From: DASPSR01 sp035516175
GTDB lineage: Bacteria; Nitrospirota; UBA9217
Length of the DNA: 30,614 bases
Reading direction: 5' to 3'
Assembly: GCA_035516175.1 (NCBI GenBank)
Contig: DATJAO010000043.1
Coordinates: 1 to 30,614 of the forward strand
Position numbers and translations under genes: made by a program. Positions 22,958 to 30,614 of this stretch are shown here, in pieces (the first letter of the stretch is position 1; every line of letters starts with the position of its first letter). Under the pieces are notes generated by a model. The model worked only from the letters and a program-made list of their open reading frames with translations. It ran no database searches and was not told where the DNA came from.

Positions 22958-24223
22958 TTACCGCCTCATCCGCTTCTTTCTCGACGCCGGCGGAAGGAGG
23001 AAGTCCACCACATCGTCCACGGTCACGATGCCGCGCATGGCCATGGTTTCGTCCACCACAGGTACGGCTAACAGGTTATACTTTGAGACGAACTCGGCAA
23101 CATCCTTTTCCGCCGCATCGAGCGAAAGGGCCTTCACCGGCGTTGTCATGATGTCACGAAGCTTTGCCTCCGGACTGGCCAGAATGAGGTTCTTGAGCGA
23201 CAGCACGCCACAGATGTGCTCTTCATTATCGAGAATATAAAGGTAGTAGACGGTTTCTACGTTCGGCGCCTCGAGGCGCAGTTCTTTGATGGCTTCCTCA
23301 ACGGTCATATCCGGAGGAAACGCGAGGTATTCCGTCGTCATGATACCGCCTGCCGTGTCCTCCTCGTGTTCGAGGAGCTCCTGCACGTCCTCCGCCTCTT
23401 CCTTCTCCATGAGATTGATAAGTTCCTGCGCTTTTGCCTCAGGGAGGTCGCCGAGCACGTCAGCTGCTTCGTCCGGTGGCATCTGCTCCAGGATGTCCGA
23501 TGCCTGTTCCTTCGACATGTCGTCGATGATGCCGACTTGCACCTTGGGCTCCAGTTCATGGAGCGCCTCTGCCGCGGTCTCAACATCCATGCTTCCGAAC
23601 AGGGCCGACCTTTCTTTCTGCGAGACCTCGCTGATGATCTCTGCCAGGTCCGCAGGATGGATGCGCGCTACTTTCTGCCGGGACACGGTGAGGGTCAGTT
23701 TCGTGAGCTTCGGTTCCATGGTCTGCAGATAGTGCCAGCCGATCAGTTTGTGCGGTACTTTGTAACGGAAGAGTGAAAATAACCGCTCACCCCTGGCCTC
23801 CATCCCCATACGCCTCAAGATTCCCCGGAACCCGATATCCGACGCAACCAAGCAGAGACGGCCCTTCACGTCACCAAGCTCCAGATCATTGACACGCACC
23901 AGCTTCGCGCCATTGATGTCGACGATCTGCTTATCGAGGATGTCCCTGCAGATCAGAATGTCATTGGGTGCTGGAGCGGAAGGCATGAGGCTGCTGCGGG
24001 TGACGTTGACGGAGATAACGCGCTTGTTGAAGAGGTTGATCATGTCCCAGGGGATCACATAGGCGGTCCTGACCGATGCGACGACGAGTGCGGTGACTGC
24101 CGGGAAAGGATCGCCGCCGGCTACGATAATGTCCTTGAGCTTGCCGATCTCCTCGCCAGTCTGGTCAAGAACCGGTTTATTCTGGACGTCGCTGACAAAG
24201 ATTTCTCCGGCAAAAAAGGGCAT
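22958..24223 (-). CDS. PRC-barrel / MgtE N-domain / CBS protein (soluble Mg2+ sensor-like)
   Basis: Soluble protein of 421 residues that looks like the cytosolic half of an MgtE Mg2+ channel without its membrane domain. Two PRC-barrel-like segments (about 8-70 and 90-150) precede an MgtE-N superhelix (about 185-285: 'HPADLAEII', 'LEQMPPDEAADVLGDLP', 'EEAEDVQELLEHEEDTAG') and a CBS pair (about 293-350 and 355-412). It ends in a basic tail, RKKRMRR, at the point where MgtE would enter the membrane. In MgtE these domains bind Mg2+ and gate the pore; here the neighbouring pore is an Nramp-type transporter 73 bp downstream. GGGGAG eight bases upstream and a strong promoter support the start. Confidence 0.92.
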   Translation of the reverse strand: MPFFAGEIFVSDVQNKPVLDQTGEEIGKLKDIIVAGGDPFPAVTALVVASVRTAYVIPWDMINLFNKRVISVNVTRSSLMPSAPAPNDILICRDILDKQIVDINGAKLVRVNDLELGDVKGRLCLVASDIGFRGILRRMGMEARGERLFSLFRYKVPHKLIGWHYLQTMEPKLTKLTLTVSRQKVARIHPADLAEIISEVSQKERSALFGSMDVETAAEALHELEPKVQVGIIDDMSKEQASDILEQMPPDEAADVLGDLPEAKAQELINLMEKEEAEDVQELLEHEEDTAGGIMTTEYLAFPPDMTVEEAIKELRLEAPNVETVYYLYILDNEEHICGVLSLKNLILASPEAKLRDIMTTPVKALSLDAAEKDVAEFVSKYNLLAVPVVDETMAMRGIVTVDDVVDFLLPPASRKKRMRR

Positions 24224-24262
24224 ACCGTGCTCCCCAGAGGAATAAATAAATCAATGGATTAG

Positions 24263-24291
24263 GTTATACCAGCGGGCACCTGTCATGTCAA
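24263..24291 (-). promoter_or_regulatory. Near-consensus promoter for the MgtE-N/CBS-Nramp operon
   Basis: On minus, TTGACA (24291-24286), 17 bases, then TATAAC (24268-24263). The start is predicted near 24256, a leader of about 33 bases. The gene-free stretch 24224-24530 holds this and the plus-strand promoter at 24436; the AT-rich middle (24292-24435) shows nothing else, and I see no Mg2+-sensing leader RNA. Confidence 0.8.
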
Positions 24292-24435
24292 GAAAAAACC
24301 CTTCTGGAGAACAAAATATGCTTAAATCACCACGTACTGCACATTACCGCTTGTCAGCCTCTCGATGAAATTTAAATTCCGTAGTGTCGATCATTTTCTA
24401 TAAAACATTAAAATATCAATATAAAAAAATTTAAC

Positions 24436-24464
24436 ATGTCATATCAATGGTTTTCTGCTATAGT
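24436..24464 (+). promoter_or_regulatory. Extended -10 promoter for the PhoU-like gene
   Basis: TATAGT (24459-24464) preceded by TGC (extended -10), with ATGTCA 17 bases upstream as a weak -35. The start at about 24471 lies after the upstream in-frame ATG at 24447, so translation must begin at the ATG at 24531. Confidence 0.55.
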
Positions 24465-24530
24465 TTCTCAGTTTTCGCGTCGCTATGCCATTCACAAATA
24501 ACAGGGATTGCTGAAAGGAGTGCGCATCTT

Positions 24531-25133
24531 ATGCCAGGACAGACCATAAAGGACATCAAAAAGGAAATCTACTTGATCATGCACAAGGCACAGGAGATGC
24601 TGGAGCTTACGGAGGACGGGTTCACGAAAAACAAGATAGCGGCTCTCGATGAGGCGGATGAGCTTGCCAAGGAGATCCATGCTAAGGAAGACCTTCTCAC
24701 CGGGACGCTTGCAAAAATGGCATCAGCAAATAATGAAGCGCGTTCCCTTCTGACCGTCCCCTCGCACATAGAAAAAATTGCATCAAGCATCAAACGAATC
24801 ACCGAAAACAGCCGGGCCAGAATCAAGGAAGGGCAGCTGTTCAGCGATAAGGCAATACTTGAAACCGGCAAGCTGTTCACAAAAGCCAAAGAAGTGCTCA
24901 AAAAGGCGGGCGAGGCGACTATTACAGGTGCTCAAGCCACCGTCGAAAGCGCCATTGCAGAGAGCGACACCATCGAACGCATGGCAAATGATTTTGCTAC
25001 CGCTCACGAAGACAGACTCGTAACCGGAGAGTGCTCGCCCAAATCGTCATCGACGTATCTGTGCATCCTCTATGCGTTTGAAGACATGGGGGGTCACATC
25101 AAGGACGCTGTCAAAAAAGTTTCCGGCAAATAA
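24531..25133 (+). CDS. PhoU-like helical protein
   Basis: All-helical soluble protein of 200 residues resembling one PhoU/DUF47 repeat unit. Long amphipathic helices have regularly spaced acidic residues ('IYLIMHKAQEMLELTEDGF', 'LDEADELAKEIHAKEDLL'). The PhoU E/DxxxD metal motif is partly present in the second helix. Such proteins bind metal and often pair with phosphate or ion carriers; no pst/pit gene is nearby. The start is taken at 'MPGQTIKDI'; GGAG lies 12 bases upstream, rather far, but a promoter at 24436-24464 excludes the earlier ATG. The patatin gene follows 42 bp downstream on the same strand. Confidence 0.65.
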   Translation: MPGQTIKDIKKEIYLIMHKAQEMLELTEDGFTKNKIAALDEADELAKEIHAKEDLLTGTLAKMASANNEARSLLTVPSHIEKIASSIKRITENSRARIKEGQLFSDKAILETGKLFTKAKEVLKKAGEATITGAQATVESAIAESDTIERMANDFATAHEDRLVTGECSPKSSSTYLCILYAFEDMGGHIKDAVKKVSGK

Positions 25134-25175
25134 CTCTCGCCATCAATCTTCTTCCTGCCACAAAAGGGAAAGACT

Positions 25176-25964
25176 ATGCCAGGTAGGGTCCCTCCGGCAA
25201 TCGGGCTCGCACTCTCGGGGGGTGCTGTGCGCGGCATTGCCCATATCGCCGTCCTGGAAGTCCTTGAGCAGGAAGGCATCCCCATACACGCCATCGCCGG
25301 CACGAGCGCCGGCAGTATCGTCGGCGCTCTTTATGCTGCCGGGATGCCGCTTTCAGAAATAAAGCGAATTCTCCTGACCGCGAAATGGAAAGACCTGCTG
25401 AAACTTACGATCCCGAAAAAAGGGCTTATATCGAGCGAGGGCATCTACCGGTTCATGGATGAAATCCTTCCGGTAAAGAAATTTTCCGGTCTCCAGATTC
25501 CCTATGCAGCCGTAGCAACAGACCTCCACACAGGAGAGAAGGTCAGCATTATGAGCGGTTCCGTTGCTAAGGCGGTCCAGGCCAGCTGCAGCCTCCCCGT
25601 TATTTTTACTCCTACGGAAATAAATAGAAAGTCAATGGTTGACGGAGGCGTATCCAGCCAGATTCCGGTCAGAACAGCACGAGAGGAATTGGGGGCGAAG
25701 TATGTGATTGCCGTAAACGTGAATTACAAGGCTATCGAGCTCGATCAGTACGATACCATTATAAAAATCGCCGCCCATCTGTCCGCACTTTGGGCATCAC
25801 GAAATGCGCGGGCGGAGGAAAAACTCGCGGATGTGGTAATCCCGGTGAATGCGAAAGGCATCGCCCTGTACGATCTCTCCAAATCGCGGGAGCTGCTCCG
25901 CCGAGGTCGTAAAGCTGCAGAGGAAAAACTGCCGGAGATGAAGGCCCTCATAGGAACCATATAG
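25176..25964 (+). CDS. Patatin-like phospholipase (RssA-like)
   Basis: Serine acyl hydrolase of 262 residues, probably cytosolic or membrane-associated. The patatin motifs are complete: the oxyanion hole GGAVRG near residue 15, nucleophile motif GTSAG in 'AIAGTSAGSIVGALYAAG', and the catalytic Asp in DGGVSSQIP. It is the compact single-domain RssA/YchK-like type with no beta-barrel or signal peptide. The substrate is a lipid acyl ester by family; the specific lipid is unknown. It ends 42 bp from the convergent livH stop. Confidence 0.93.
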   Translation: MPGRVPPAIGLALSGGAVRGIAHIAVLEVLEQEGIPIHAIAGTSAGSIVGALYAAGMPLSEIKRILLTAKWKDLLKLTIPKKGLISSEGIYRFMDEILPVKKFSGLQIPYAAVATDLHTGEKVSIMSGSVAKAVQASCSLPVIFTPTEINRKSMVDGGVSSQIPVRTAREELGAKYVIAVNVNYKAIELDQYDTIIKIAAHLSALWASRNARAEEKLADVVIPVNAKGIALYDLSKSRELLRRGRKAAEEKLPEMKALIGTI

Positions 25965-26006
25965 AGTGTCAAACTTGCCTTCCCGCACTATGGCAGACAG
26001 AGCGTG

Positions 26007-26909
26007 TCAGACCTTATCAAGGGACTTCTGGCCGAGGAGGCCCGAGGGACGTATGATGAGAGTGATGATGAGAATGAGGAAAGCGAAGGCATCCTTGTAC
26101 ACGCTCGAAACATAGCTTGCGCAGAAGTTCTCGATGAGTCCGAGCATGAACCCGCCGAGCATGGCACCGGGGATGCTGCCGATCCCGCCGAGTACGGCGG
26201 CGGTAAACGCCTTGATGCCGGCCAGATAGCCCATGAAGAAATGCGCCACCCCGTAATAGAGAGTCACCATAACGCCTGCCACGGCAGCGAGTGCCGACCC
26301 GATCATGAACGTGACGGAAATAACCTGATTAATGTTGATCCCGACGAGCCCCGCCATGACCCGGTCCTGCGACGTGGCGCGCATTGCCTTGCCTATCCTG
26401 GTTTTGGCGATAAAAAGGGAGAGAACGATCATAAGCAGGATCGATGCGCTCAAAATAAAGATCTGTACAGGCGATACGTTTGCACCGAAGATGGTAAAAC
26501 CTTCCGAGGGGAAAAGGGGCGGGAGGTTCTTATACTCTTTCCCCTGTGACAACATCACGAAGTTCTGAAGAATGATCGACATGCCTACAGCACTGATGAG
26601 CGGAGCAAGCTTGACCGCGCGCCGGAGAGGACGGTATGCGACGCGCTCGATTGCTGCGCCATACGCCGCACAGAAGATCATGGACACGAGTATGGTAATA
26701 AACAGCGTGAGTGCCATGCTGTAGGCGGGGAGCCCCGTTGCGGTGAGCAGTCCGAGAACGATGATGCCAAGATAGGCCCCGAGCATGTACACCTCACCAT
26801 GGGCGAAGTTGATCAGCTGCAGGATGCCATAGACCATAGTGTACCCGAGCGCGATGAGTGCATACACCGCGCCTAGTGCAAGGCCATTAACAAGCTGTTG
26901 GCTAAACAT
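26007..26909 (-). CDS. livH: Branched-chain amino acid ABC transporter permease
   Basis: Inner-membrane permease of 300 residues. LivH features are plain: 'QQLVNGLALGAVYALIALGYTMVYGILQLINF' at the start, the loop 'RPLRRAVKLAPLISAVGMS', and 'FTAAVLGGIGSIPGAMLGG' near the end, with about eight membrane helices. It takes substrate from the LivK-type protein encoded 95 bp upstream. The usual partners livM, livG and livF do not follow: the gene ends 42 bp from a convergent patatin gene. The substrate may be an amino acid or a short amide; LivH/LivK sequences alone do not tell. Confidence 0.94.
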   Translation of the reverse strand: MFSQQLVNGLALGAVYALIALGYTMVYGILQLINFAHGEVYMLGAYLGIIVLGLLTATGLPAYSMALTLFITILVSMIFCAAYGAAIERVAYRPLRRAVKLAPLISAVGMSIILQNFVMLSQGKEYKNLPPLFPSEGFTIFGANVSPVQIFILSASILLMIVLSLFIAKTRIGKAMRATSQDRVMAGLVGININQVISVTFMIGSALAAVAGVMVTLYYGVAHFFMGYLAGIKAFTAAVLGGIGSIPGAMLGGFMLGLIENFCASYVSSVYKDAFAFLILIITLIIRPSGLLGQKSLDKV

Positions 26910-27004
26910 AGTTAAAACGGGATCAGGGAGACGACTGGCGGTGGAAATGGTTGATCTTCAATCGTCGCCTTTTTGCTCCCTCTTCCTTCCCCCCTTGCGG
27001 TCAC

Positions 27005-28114
27005 TTACTGGATCTGCTGGAACTTGCCGTCCTTCACCTGCCAGATCACGTAGGGAGCTTTAGTCACGTCGCCATTCGCGTCGAACGAAATGTCCCCGAA
27101 GGCACCATGGAAGGTCGTTTTTGATATATACTCGGCAATGGTGGTGCCATCGGTGGATCCGGTCTGCTCAATGGCGGTTAGAATGATGTTCGCCGCATCA
27201 TATGCGTAGATGGAGTACGGGCCCGGATCGCCATATCGGGCCTTGTACTTCTGAATGAACGACTGTGCCGATGCCAGACCTGCCGGCTCCTTGCCGAAGG
27301 TCACATAGGTCCCCTCTGCCGCCTTTCCCGCTATGCTGATGAACGTCGGATCGAACACGCCATCCCCGGTCACCATAGGGACATACATGCCAATCTCCTT
27401 TTCCTGTCTCACGAGCCTTCCGGCCTCAGGATAGATTCCTCCGAAGAAATAGAGATCCGGCTTGTTTTCCTTGATCGTCGTGAGCACGGCCTTGTAATCC
27501 GGATCGCGCTGGATGATGCCGCCATAATAGACCACTTGGGCCTTGTCGCCCAGAGCTTTTCTGAAGTAATCGGCCAACCCCTGGCCGTATGCAGTCTTAT
27601 CGTGGATTATGGCAACCTTCTTGGGGTGGAGAGTATTCAACACGAATTCAGCCGCTATCCGGCCCTGCTGATCATCGGTTCCGCAGACGCGAAAAACCTT
27701 TTTGAAACCCTGGAGGGTAAGTTGAGGATTCGTCGTAGCCGGAGAAATCATGACCACGTTAGCATCATTGTAGTATTTCGATGCAGGGATTGAACAGCTC
27801 GAATTCCAGTGGCCGACAAGGGCAACCGCCTTCTGATTGATGAATTTGTTAGCTATGGACACGGCCTGTTTGGGGTCCGCCTGGTCATCACCCGCGAGCA
27901 TCACGATCTTTTTCCTAAGAACTCCGCCCTTCTCGTTCCACTCCGCCACGGCAAGCTCAACGGCGTTCTTCAGATCCATCCCCATCTTGCTCTGATCGCC
28001 GGTCATAGGCCCTGCTGCACCGATCTTGATTACATTATCATCCTGACGGACACACCCTACAAGAGATAATATCGCAACAGACACGATAAGAACATGCTTA
28101 ATAAATCTATTCAT
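27005..28114 (-). CDS. livK: Branched-chain amino acid-type substrate-binding lipoprotein
   Basis: Periplasmic binding protein of the type-I (Leu/Ile/Val) fold, 369 residues. The signal peptide 'IVSVAILSLVGC' ends in a lipobox with Cys21, so it is lipid-anchored. Mature-domain features are 'IKIGAAGPMTGDQSKMG', 'WNEKGGVLRKKI', 'GDDQADPKQAVSIANKFI', 'VGHWNSSCSIPAS' and 'YAYDAANIIL'. The start overlaps the thiE stop by 8 bp (ATGAATAG), implying coupling. Substrate not deducible; the family covers amino acids, urea and amides. Confidence 0.94.
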   Translation of the reverse strand: MNRFIKHVLIVSVAILSLVGCVRQDDNVIKIGAAGPMTGDQSKMGMDLKNAVELAVAEWNEKGGVLRKKIVMLAGDDQADPKQAVSIANKFINQKAVALVGHWNSSCSIPASKYYNDANVVMISPATTNPQLTLQGFKKVFRVCGTDDQQGRIAAEFVLNTLHPKKVAIIHDKTAYGQGLADYFRKALGDKAQVVYYGGIIQRDPDYKAVLTTIKENKPDLYFFGGIYPEAGRLVRQEKEIGMYVPMVTGDGVFDPTFISIAGKAAEGTYVTFGKEPAGLASAQSFIQKYKARYGDPGPYSIYAYDAANIILTAIEQTGSTDGTTIAEYISKTTFHGAFGDISFDANGDVTKAPYVIWQVKDGKFQQIQ

Positions 28115-28724
28115 CGTTCATACCCCTGACCTCCGATGCCTGCATTCTGTTCTTTTGGATCTCACGCATCATCTCCATGGCAGCGACCTTCCTATCCGGC
28201 GCAGAAAGGACCGATGATATTACTGCCACGCCATCTGCTCCTGCAGAGATCACCGCGCCGACATTCGCAAGCGTGATGCCGCCAATCGCGATAACCGGTA
28301 CAGAAACAATCCTTTTGATGGCGGTTATCTTCTCAATTCCTTGGACCGGTCCAGCGTCTTTTGTTGATGTCCGGAAAACAGGCCCGAACCCTATGTAATC
28401 GGCACCCCCGGCTTCCGCGACCTTCGCCTGGTCAGGGCCATGTGTCGAAATCCCAATGAGTTTTCCGCTTCCAAGCAGGTTTCTGGCATGCTTTAGCGGC
28501 AGGTCATCCTGTCCCAGGTGCACCCCGTCTGCATCAACCGCAAGCGCGATATCCGCATGGTCATTCACAATGAACAGTGCCCCTGCCCTCCGTGCCAACG
28601 GGACAAGCTGCAAGGAGGTCTCGTAGATCTCACGCCTCGTGCCGCGTTTATTGCGGTACTGAAAAAACTTCACGCCGGCTTCGAGGACCTGAGACATGGC
28701 CTGCGCCGGATTGACGCGAAGCAC
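28107..28724 (-). CDS. thiE: Thiamine-phosphate synthase
   Basis: Joins HMP-pyrophosphate and thiazole phosphate to make thiamine phosphate. TIM-barrel motifs are present: 'FFQYRNKRG', 'IVNDHADIALAVDADGVHLGQDDLP', 'IGISTHG', 'DYIGFGPVFRTSTKD', 'PVIAIGGI' and 'GADGVAVISSV'. The only usual start is GTG at 28724, which gives 205 residues but leaves out the first beta strand. That strand is encoded just upstream in the same frame ('GLCLILDQEV'), where no ATG, GTG or TTG occurs, so a rare start codon or a sequence error is possible. The gene is packed between accC and livK. Other thiamine genes and a TPP riboswitch are absent. Confidence 0.9.
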   Translation of the reverse strand: MLRVNPAQAMSQVLEAGVKFFQYRNKRGTRREIYETSLQLVPLARRAGALFIVNDHADIALAVDADGVHLGQDDLPLKHARNLLGSGKLIGISTHGPDQAKVAEAGGADYIGFGPVFRTSTKDAGPVQGIEKITAIKRIVSVPVIAIGGITLANVGAVISAGADGVAVISSVLSAPDRKVAAMEMMREIQKNRMQASEVRGMNDE

Positions 28725-28758
28725 TTCCTGGTCAAGAATCAGGCAGAGCCCGCTGAGA

Positions 28759-30105
28759 TTACTGGGCCGGGTTATAATATCTCTCCATGAATTTCGTTGA
28801 TATGTCCCCCTGCTGGAAATCAGGATCAGCGAGTATCTTCTGGTGCATGGGGATGGTCGTCTTTACCCCTTCGACAATAAATTCATCCAGGGCACGCTGC
28901 ATTCTCCTGATCGCGTCATCACGCGTGTCCGCGTACACGATAAGCTTCGCTATCATGGAATCGTAATACGGCGGGATGACATACTGGGTGTAGGCAAACG
29001 TATCCACCCGTACACCGGGGCCGCCCGGAGGATTGAATGCGGTAATGGTGCCCGGCGAAGGGGTGAACTTATCCGGGCATTCCGCGTTGATTCTGCACTC
29101 GATGCTGTGACCCTTGATTTTGATGTCATTCTGGGTGAACGAAAGCGGCAGACCGGCCGCAATGCGGATCTGTTCCTTAACGAGATCAATCCCTGTCACC
29201 AATTCGGTCACAGGATGCTCGACCTGTATCCTGGTGTTCATCTCCATGAAATAGAATTTCCTGTTCTCATCCATAAGGAACTCTATCGTGCCCGCATTCC
29301 GGTATTTCACGCTTTTGGCCACTGCCACTGCCATTTCGCCCATCTGCCTCCGCAGACCTGCATCGACGATAACCGAAGGGGCCTCCTCGATGAGTTTCTG
29401 GTGCCTCCTCTGTATCGAACATTCCCGTTCACCGAGATAGACCGTGTTCCCCTTTTCGTCCGCCATAATTTGCATCTCGATGTGGCGCGGCTGGAGAATA
29501 TATTTTTCTATGTACACATCAGCATTGCTGAAGGACGCAAGCGCTTCGGCCTGCGCCATGACAAAGGCATTGGCGAAGTCTGTTTCGTCCATCACGACGC
29601 GCATGCCTTTACCTCCGCCGCCTGCCGCGGCTTTTACGATAACCGGGAATCCGAGCTCCCGTGCGATCTCGATAGCACTGTTCTCTTCGGTCACCACACC
29701 GTCGCTGCCCGGCAGCACGGGAACACCTGCCTTCAGGGCCGTCTCCCTGGCCCTGGCCTTGTCCCCCATGAGCTTGATGCTCTCCGGACTCGGTCCGATG
29801 AATCGGATGCCGGTGGAGTTACACACCTCGGCAAAGCTGGAATTCTCCGCCAGGAAGCCATAACCCGGATGGATGGCTTCGGCATCCGTGATTTCAGCGG
29901 CACTGATGATGCTCGGCACGTTGAGATAACTGTCAGAGCTCTTCGGCGGTCCGATGCAAACGCTCTCATCGGCAAAACGCACGTGGAGAGAATTGGCATC
30001 CGCCGTAGAATGAACGGCGACGGTCTTGATCCCCATCTCCTTACACGCCCGTATGATGCGTAATGCGATCTCGCCCCGGTTGGCGATCAATATTTTTTTA
30101 AACAC
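28759..30105 (-). CDS. accC: Acetyl-CoA carboxylase, biotin carboxylase subunit
   Basis: ATP-dependent carboxylation of biotin on BCCP, the first step of malonyl-CoA and fatty acid synthesis. It has 448 residues, normal for the family. The N-terminal 'KILIANRGEIALRIIRA', the Gly-rich ATP-grasp loop AAAGGGGKGM (about 160-168), 'YLGERECSIQRRHQKLIEEA' and the catalytic region 'FMEMNTRIQVEHPVTE' are all present. The start is GTG at 30105, supported by GAGGTG upstream. accB lies 46 bp upstream. The gene ends inside the open frame that leads into thiE. Confidence 0.97.
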   Translation of the reverse strand: MFKKILIANRGEIALRIIRACKEMGIKTVAVHSTADANSLHVRFADESVCIGPPKSSDSYLNVPSIISAAEITDAEAIHPGYGFLAENSSFAEVCNSTGIRFIGPSPESIKLMGDKARARETALKAGVPVLPGSDGVVTEENSAIEIARELGFPVIVKAAAGGGGKGMRVVMDETDFANAFVMAQAEALASFSNADVYIEKYILQPRHIEMQIMADEKGNTVYLGERECSIQRRHQKLIEEAPSVIVDAGLRRQMGEMAVAVAKSVKYRNAGTIEFLMDENRKFYFMEMNTRIQVEHPVTELVTGIDLVKEQIRIAAGLPLSFTQNDIKIKGHSIECRINAECPDKFTPSPGTITAFNPPGGPGVRVDTFAYTQYVIPPYYDSMIAKLIVYADTRDDAIRRMQRALDEFIVEGVKTTIPMHQKILADPDFQQGDISTKFMERYYNPAQ

Positions 30106-30151
30106 TCAAGCACCTCATTGGAGCTCAAATTTCAAGTCTCAAATTGCGGCA

Positions 30152-30614
30152 TTACGCAGGTTCGACCACGAAGAGAGGCTGTCCGTATTCCACGGGATGT
30201 CCGTTCTCGACAAGAATCTGGACGATCTTCCCGGCCGTCTCGGATTCAATCTCGTTCATGAGCTTCATCGCCTCAATGATACAGAGCACCTGTCCCTTTT
30301 TCACGACATCGCCGACCTCAACATAGGCCGGCTTATCAGGCGAGCTCGACCGATAGAATGTACCAACGATTGGAGAGGTTACTTTGGTCTGGTTGGTCTC
30401 GGCCGGCACAGGCTGTTTTTCAGCCACGGGGGTCTGGAATTCGGGAATGGCAGGGGCAACGATCGCCGCTGGGGGATACTCCATGCGCGGCATGGCGGGA
30501 TGAAACGTGACATCCCCACCCTTCCTGAGCCTCACTTTCACGCCGGAACGTTCGATCTCCAGTTCCGAGATGTCGGTATCCTTCAGCATCTCTATCAGTT
30601 CCTTGAGCTCTTTC
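30152..30614 (-). CDS. accB: Biotin carboxyl carrier protein of acetyl-CoA carboxylase (5' partial)
   Basis: Carries biotin between the carboxylase and carboxyltransferase of acetyl-CoA carboxylase. The C-terminal biotinyl domain has the lysine acceptor in EAMKLMNEI, flanked by 'VTSPIVGTFYRSSSPD' and 'GQPLFVVEPA'. A Pro/Ala-rich linker and an N-terminal acidic helix precede it. The ATG at 30589 is internal: the upstream codons KELKELIE continue the family's N-terminal helix to the window edge, so the true start is off the right end. Confidence 0.95.
   Translation of the reverse strand, partial: KELKELIEMLKDTDISELEIERSGVKVRLRKGGDVTFHPAMPRMEYPPAAIVAPAIPEFQTPVAEKQPVPAETNQTKVTSPIVGTFYRSSSPDKPAYVEVGDVVKKGQVLCIIEAMKLMNEIESETAGKIVQILVENGHPVEYGQPLFVVEPA

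Noticed and set aside
24447..24530. Earlier ATG extending the PhoU-like gene by 28 residues
   Set aside because: It overlaps the -10 region of the predicted promoter and its translation is a Cys/Ser-rich stretch unlike the rest.
26004..26549. 181-codon plus frame over livH
   Set aside because: Antisense shadow of livH, Asp/Glu/His-rich, no family.
28725..28790. TPP riboswitch ahead of thiE
   Set aside because: thiE is packed directly behind accC with no leader, and no THI-box sequence is visible.
28843..30063. 406-codon open frame on plus across accC
   Set aside because: Antisense to a complete, clear accC; the translation is His/Arg-rich with no domain, an artefact of the codon pattern on the other strand.
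1..30614. CRISPR array, insertion sequence or toxin-antitoxin pair
   Set aside because: I saw no regularly spaced repeats, no transposase and no antitoxin-toxin gene pair on either strand.

Overview
The window looks like a chromosomal segment of a Gram-negative bacterium. It has an LptF/LptG pair for lipopolysaccharide export, a signal-anchored GT51 peptidoglycan glycosyltransferase, a lipobox-type solute-binding protein and IHF. The gene mix and the style of the proteins suggest Nitrospirota or Desulfobacterota (Geobacter-like). These include a stand-alone haem-copper-oxidase-like small protein, a DUF1858 redox protein, a 606-residue uncharacterised protein beside lptFG, and MgtE-N/CBS next to an Nramp-type transporter. 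This is inference from gene content; no 16S or other decisive marker is present.

Layout. Positions 1-964 carry the end of a tyrosine-recombinase gene whose start lies off the left edge. It faces the 3' end of a tRNA-Pro(GGG) gene, so a genomic island probably ends here. The next block (minus) is ihfA-merR-tRNA-Pro, a common arrangement. Then on plus come a membrane-anchored transglutaminase, a two-gene ABC exporter and smc with a good extended -10 promoter. From 9.8 to 12.15 kb (minus) lie a small unknown ORF, a GT51 transglycosylase without a transpeptidase domain, an overlooked 28-residue membrane peptide and a TlpA-type thioredoxin. From 12.35 to 19.13 kb (plus) a run of seven genes starts from an apparently near-leaderless promoter: unknown 606-aa protein, lptF, lptG, M50-like membrane protease, coaE, GNAT acetyltransferase and a Crp/Fnr regulator.

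At 19.2-20.2 kb a four-helix haem-copper-oxidase-like gene (minus) and a DUF1858 gene followed by a 45-residue cysteine-rich mini-protein (plus) diverge from a 169-bp gap. That gap holds two matched dyads of the form ATGA-N6-TCAT. Each dyad is centred 41.5 bp upstream of the start predicted from a -10-like hexamer, one for each direction. This fits class II activation by the Crp/Fnr protein encoded next door and is the most striking regulatory signal in the window.

Then follow queC and an endonuclease III gene (plus). On minus, an Nramp-type transporter with altered metal-site residues is preceded by a soluble PRC-barrel/MgtE-N/CBS protein that looks like the cytosolic sensor half of an MgtE Mg2+ channel. 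PhoU-like and patatin genes (plus) converge on a minus-strand operon accB-accC-thiE-livK-livH, which lacks livM/livG/livF in this window. accB runs off the right edge.
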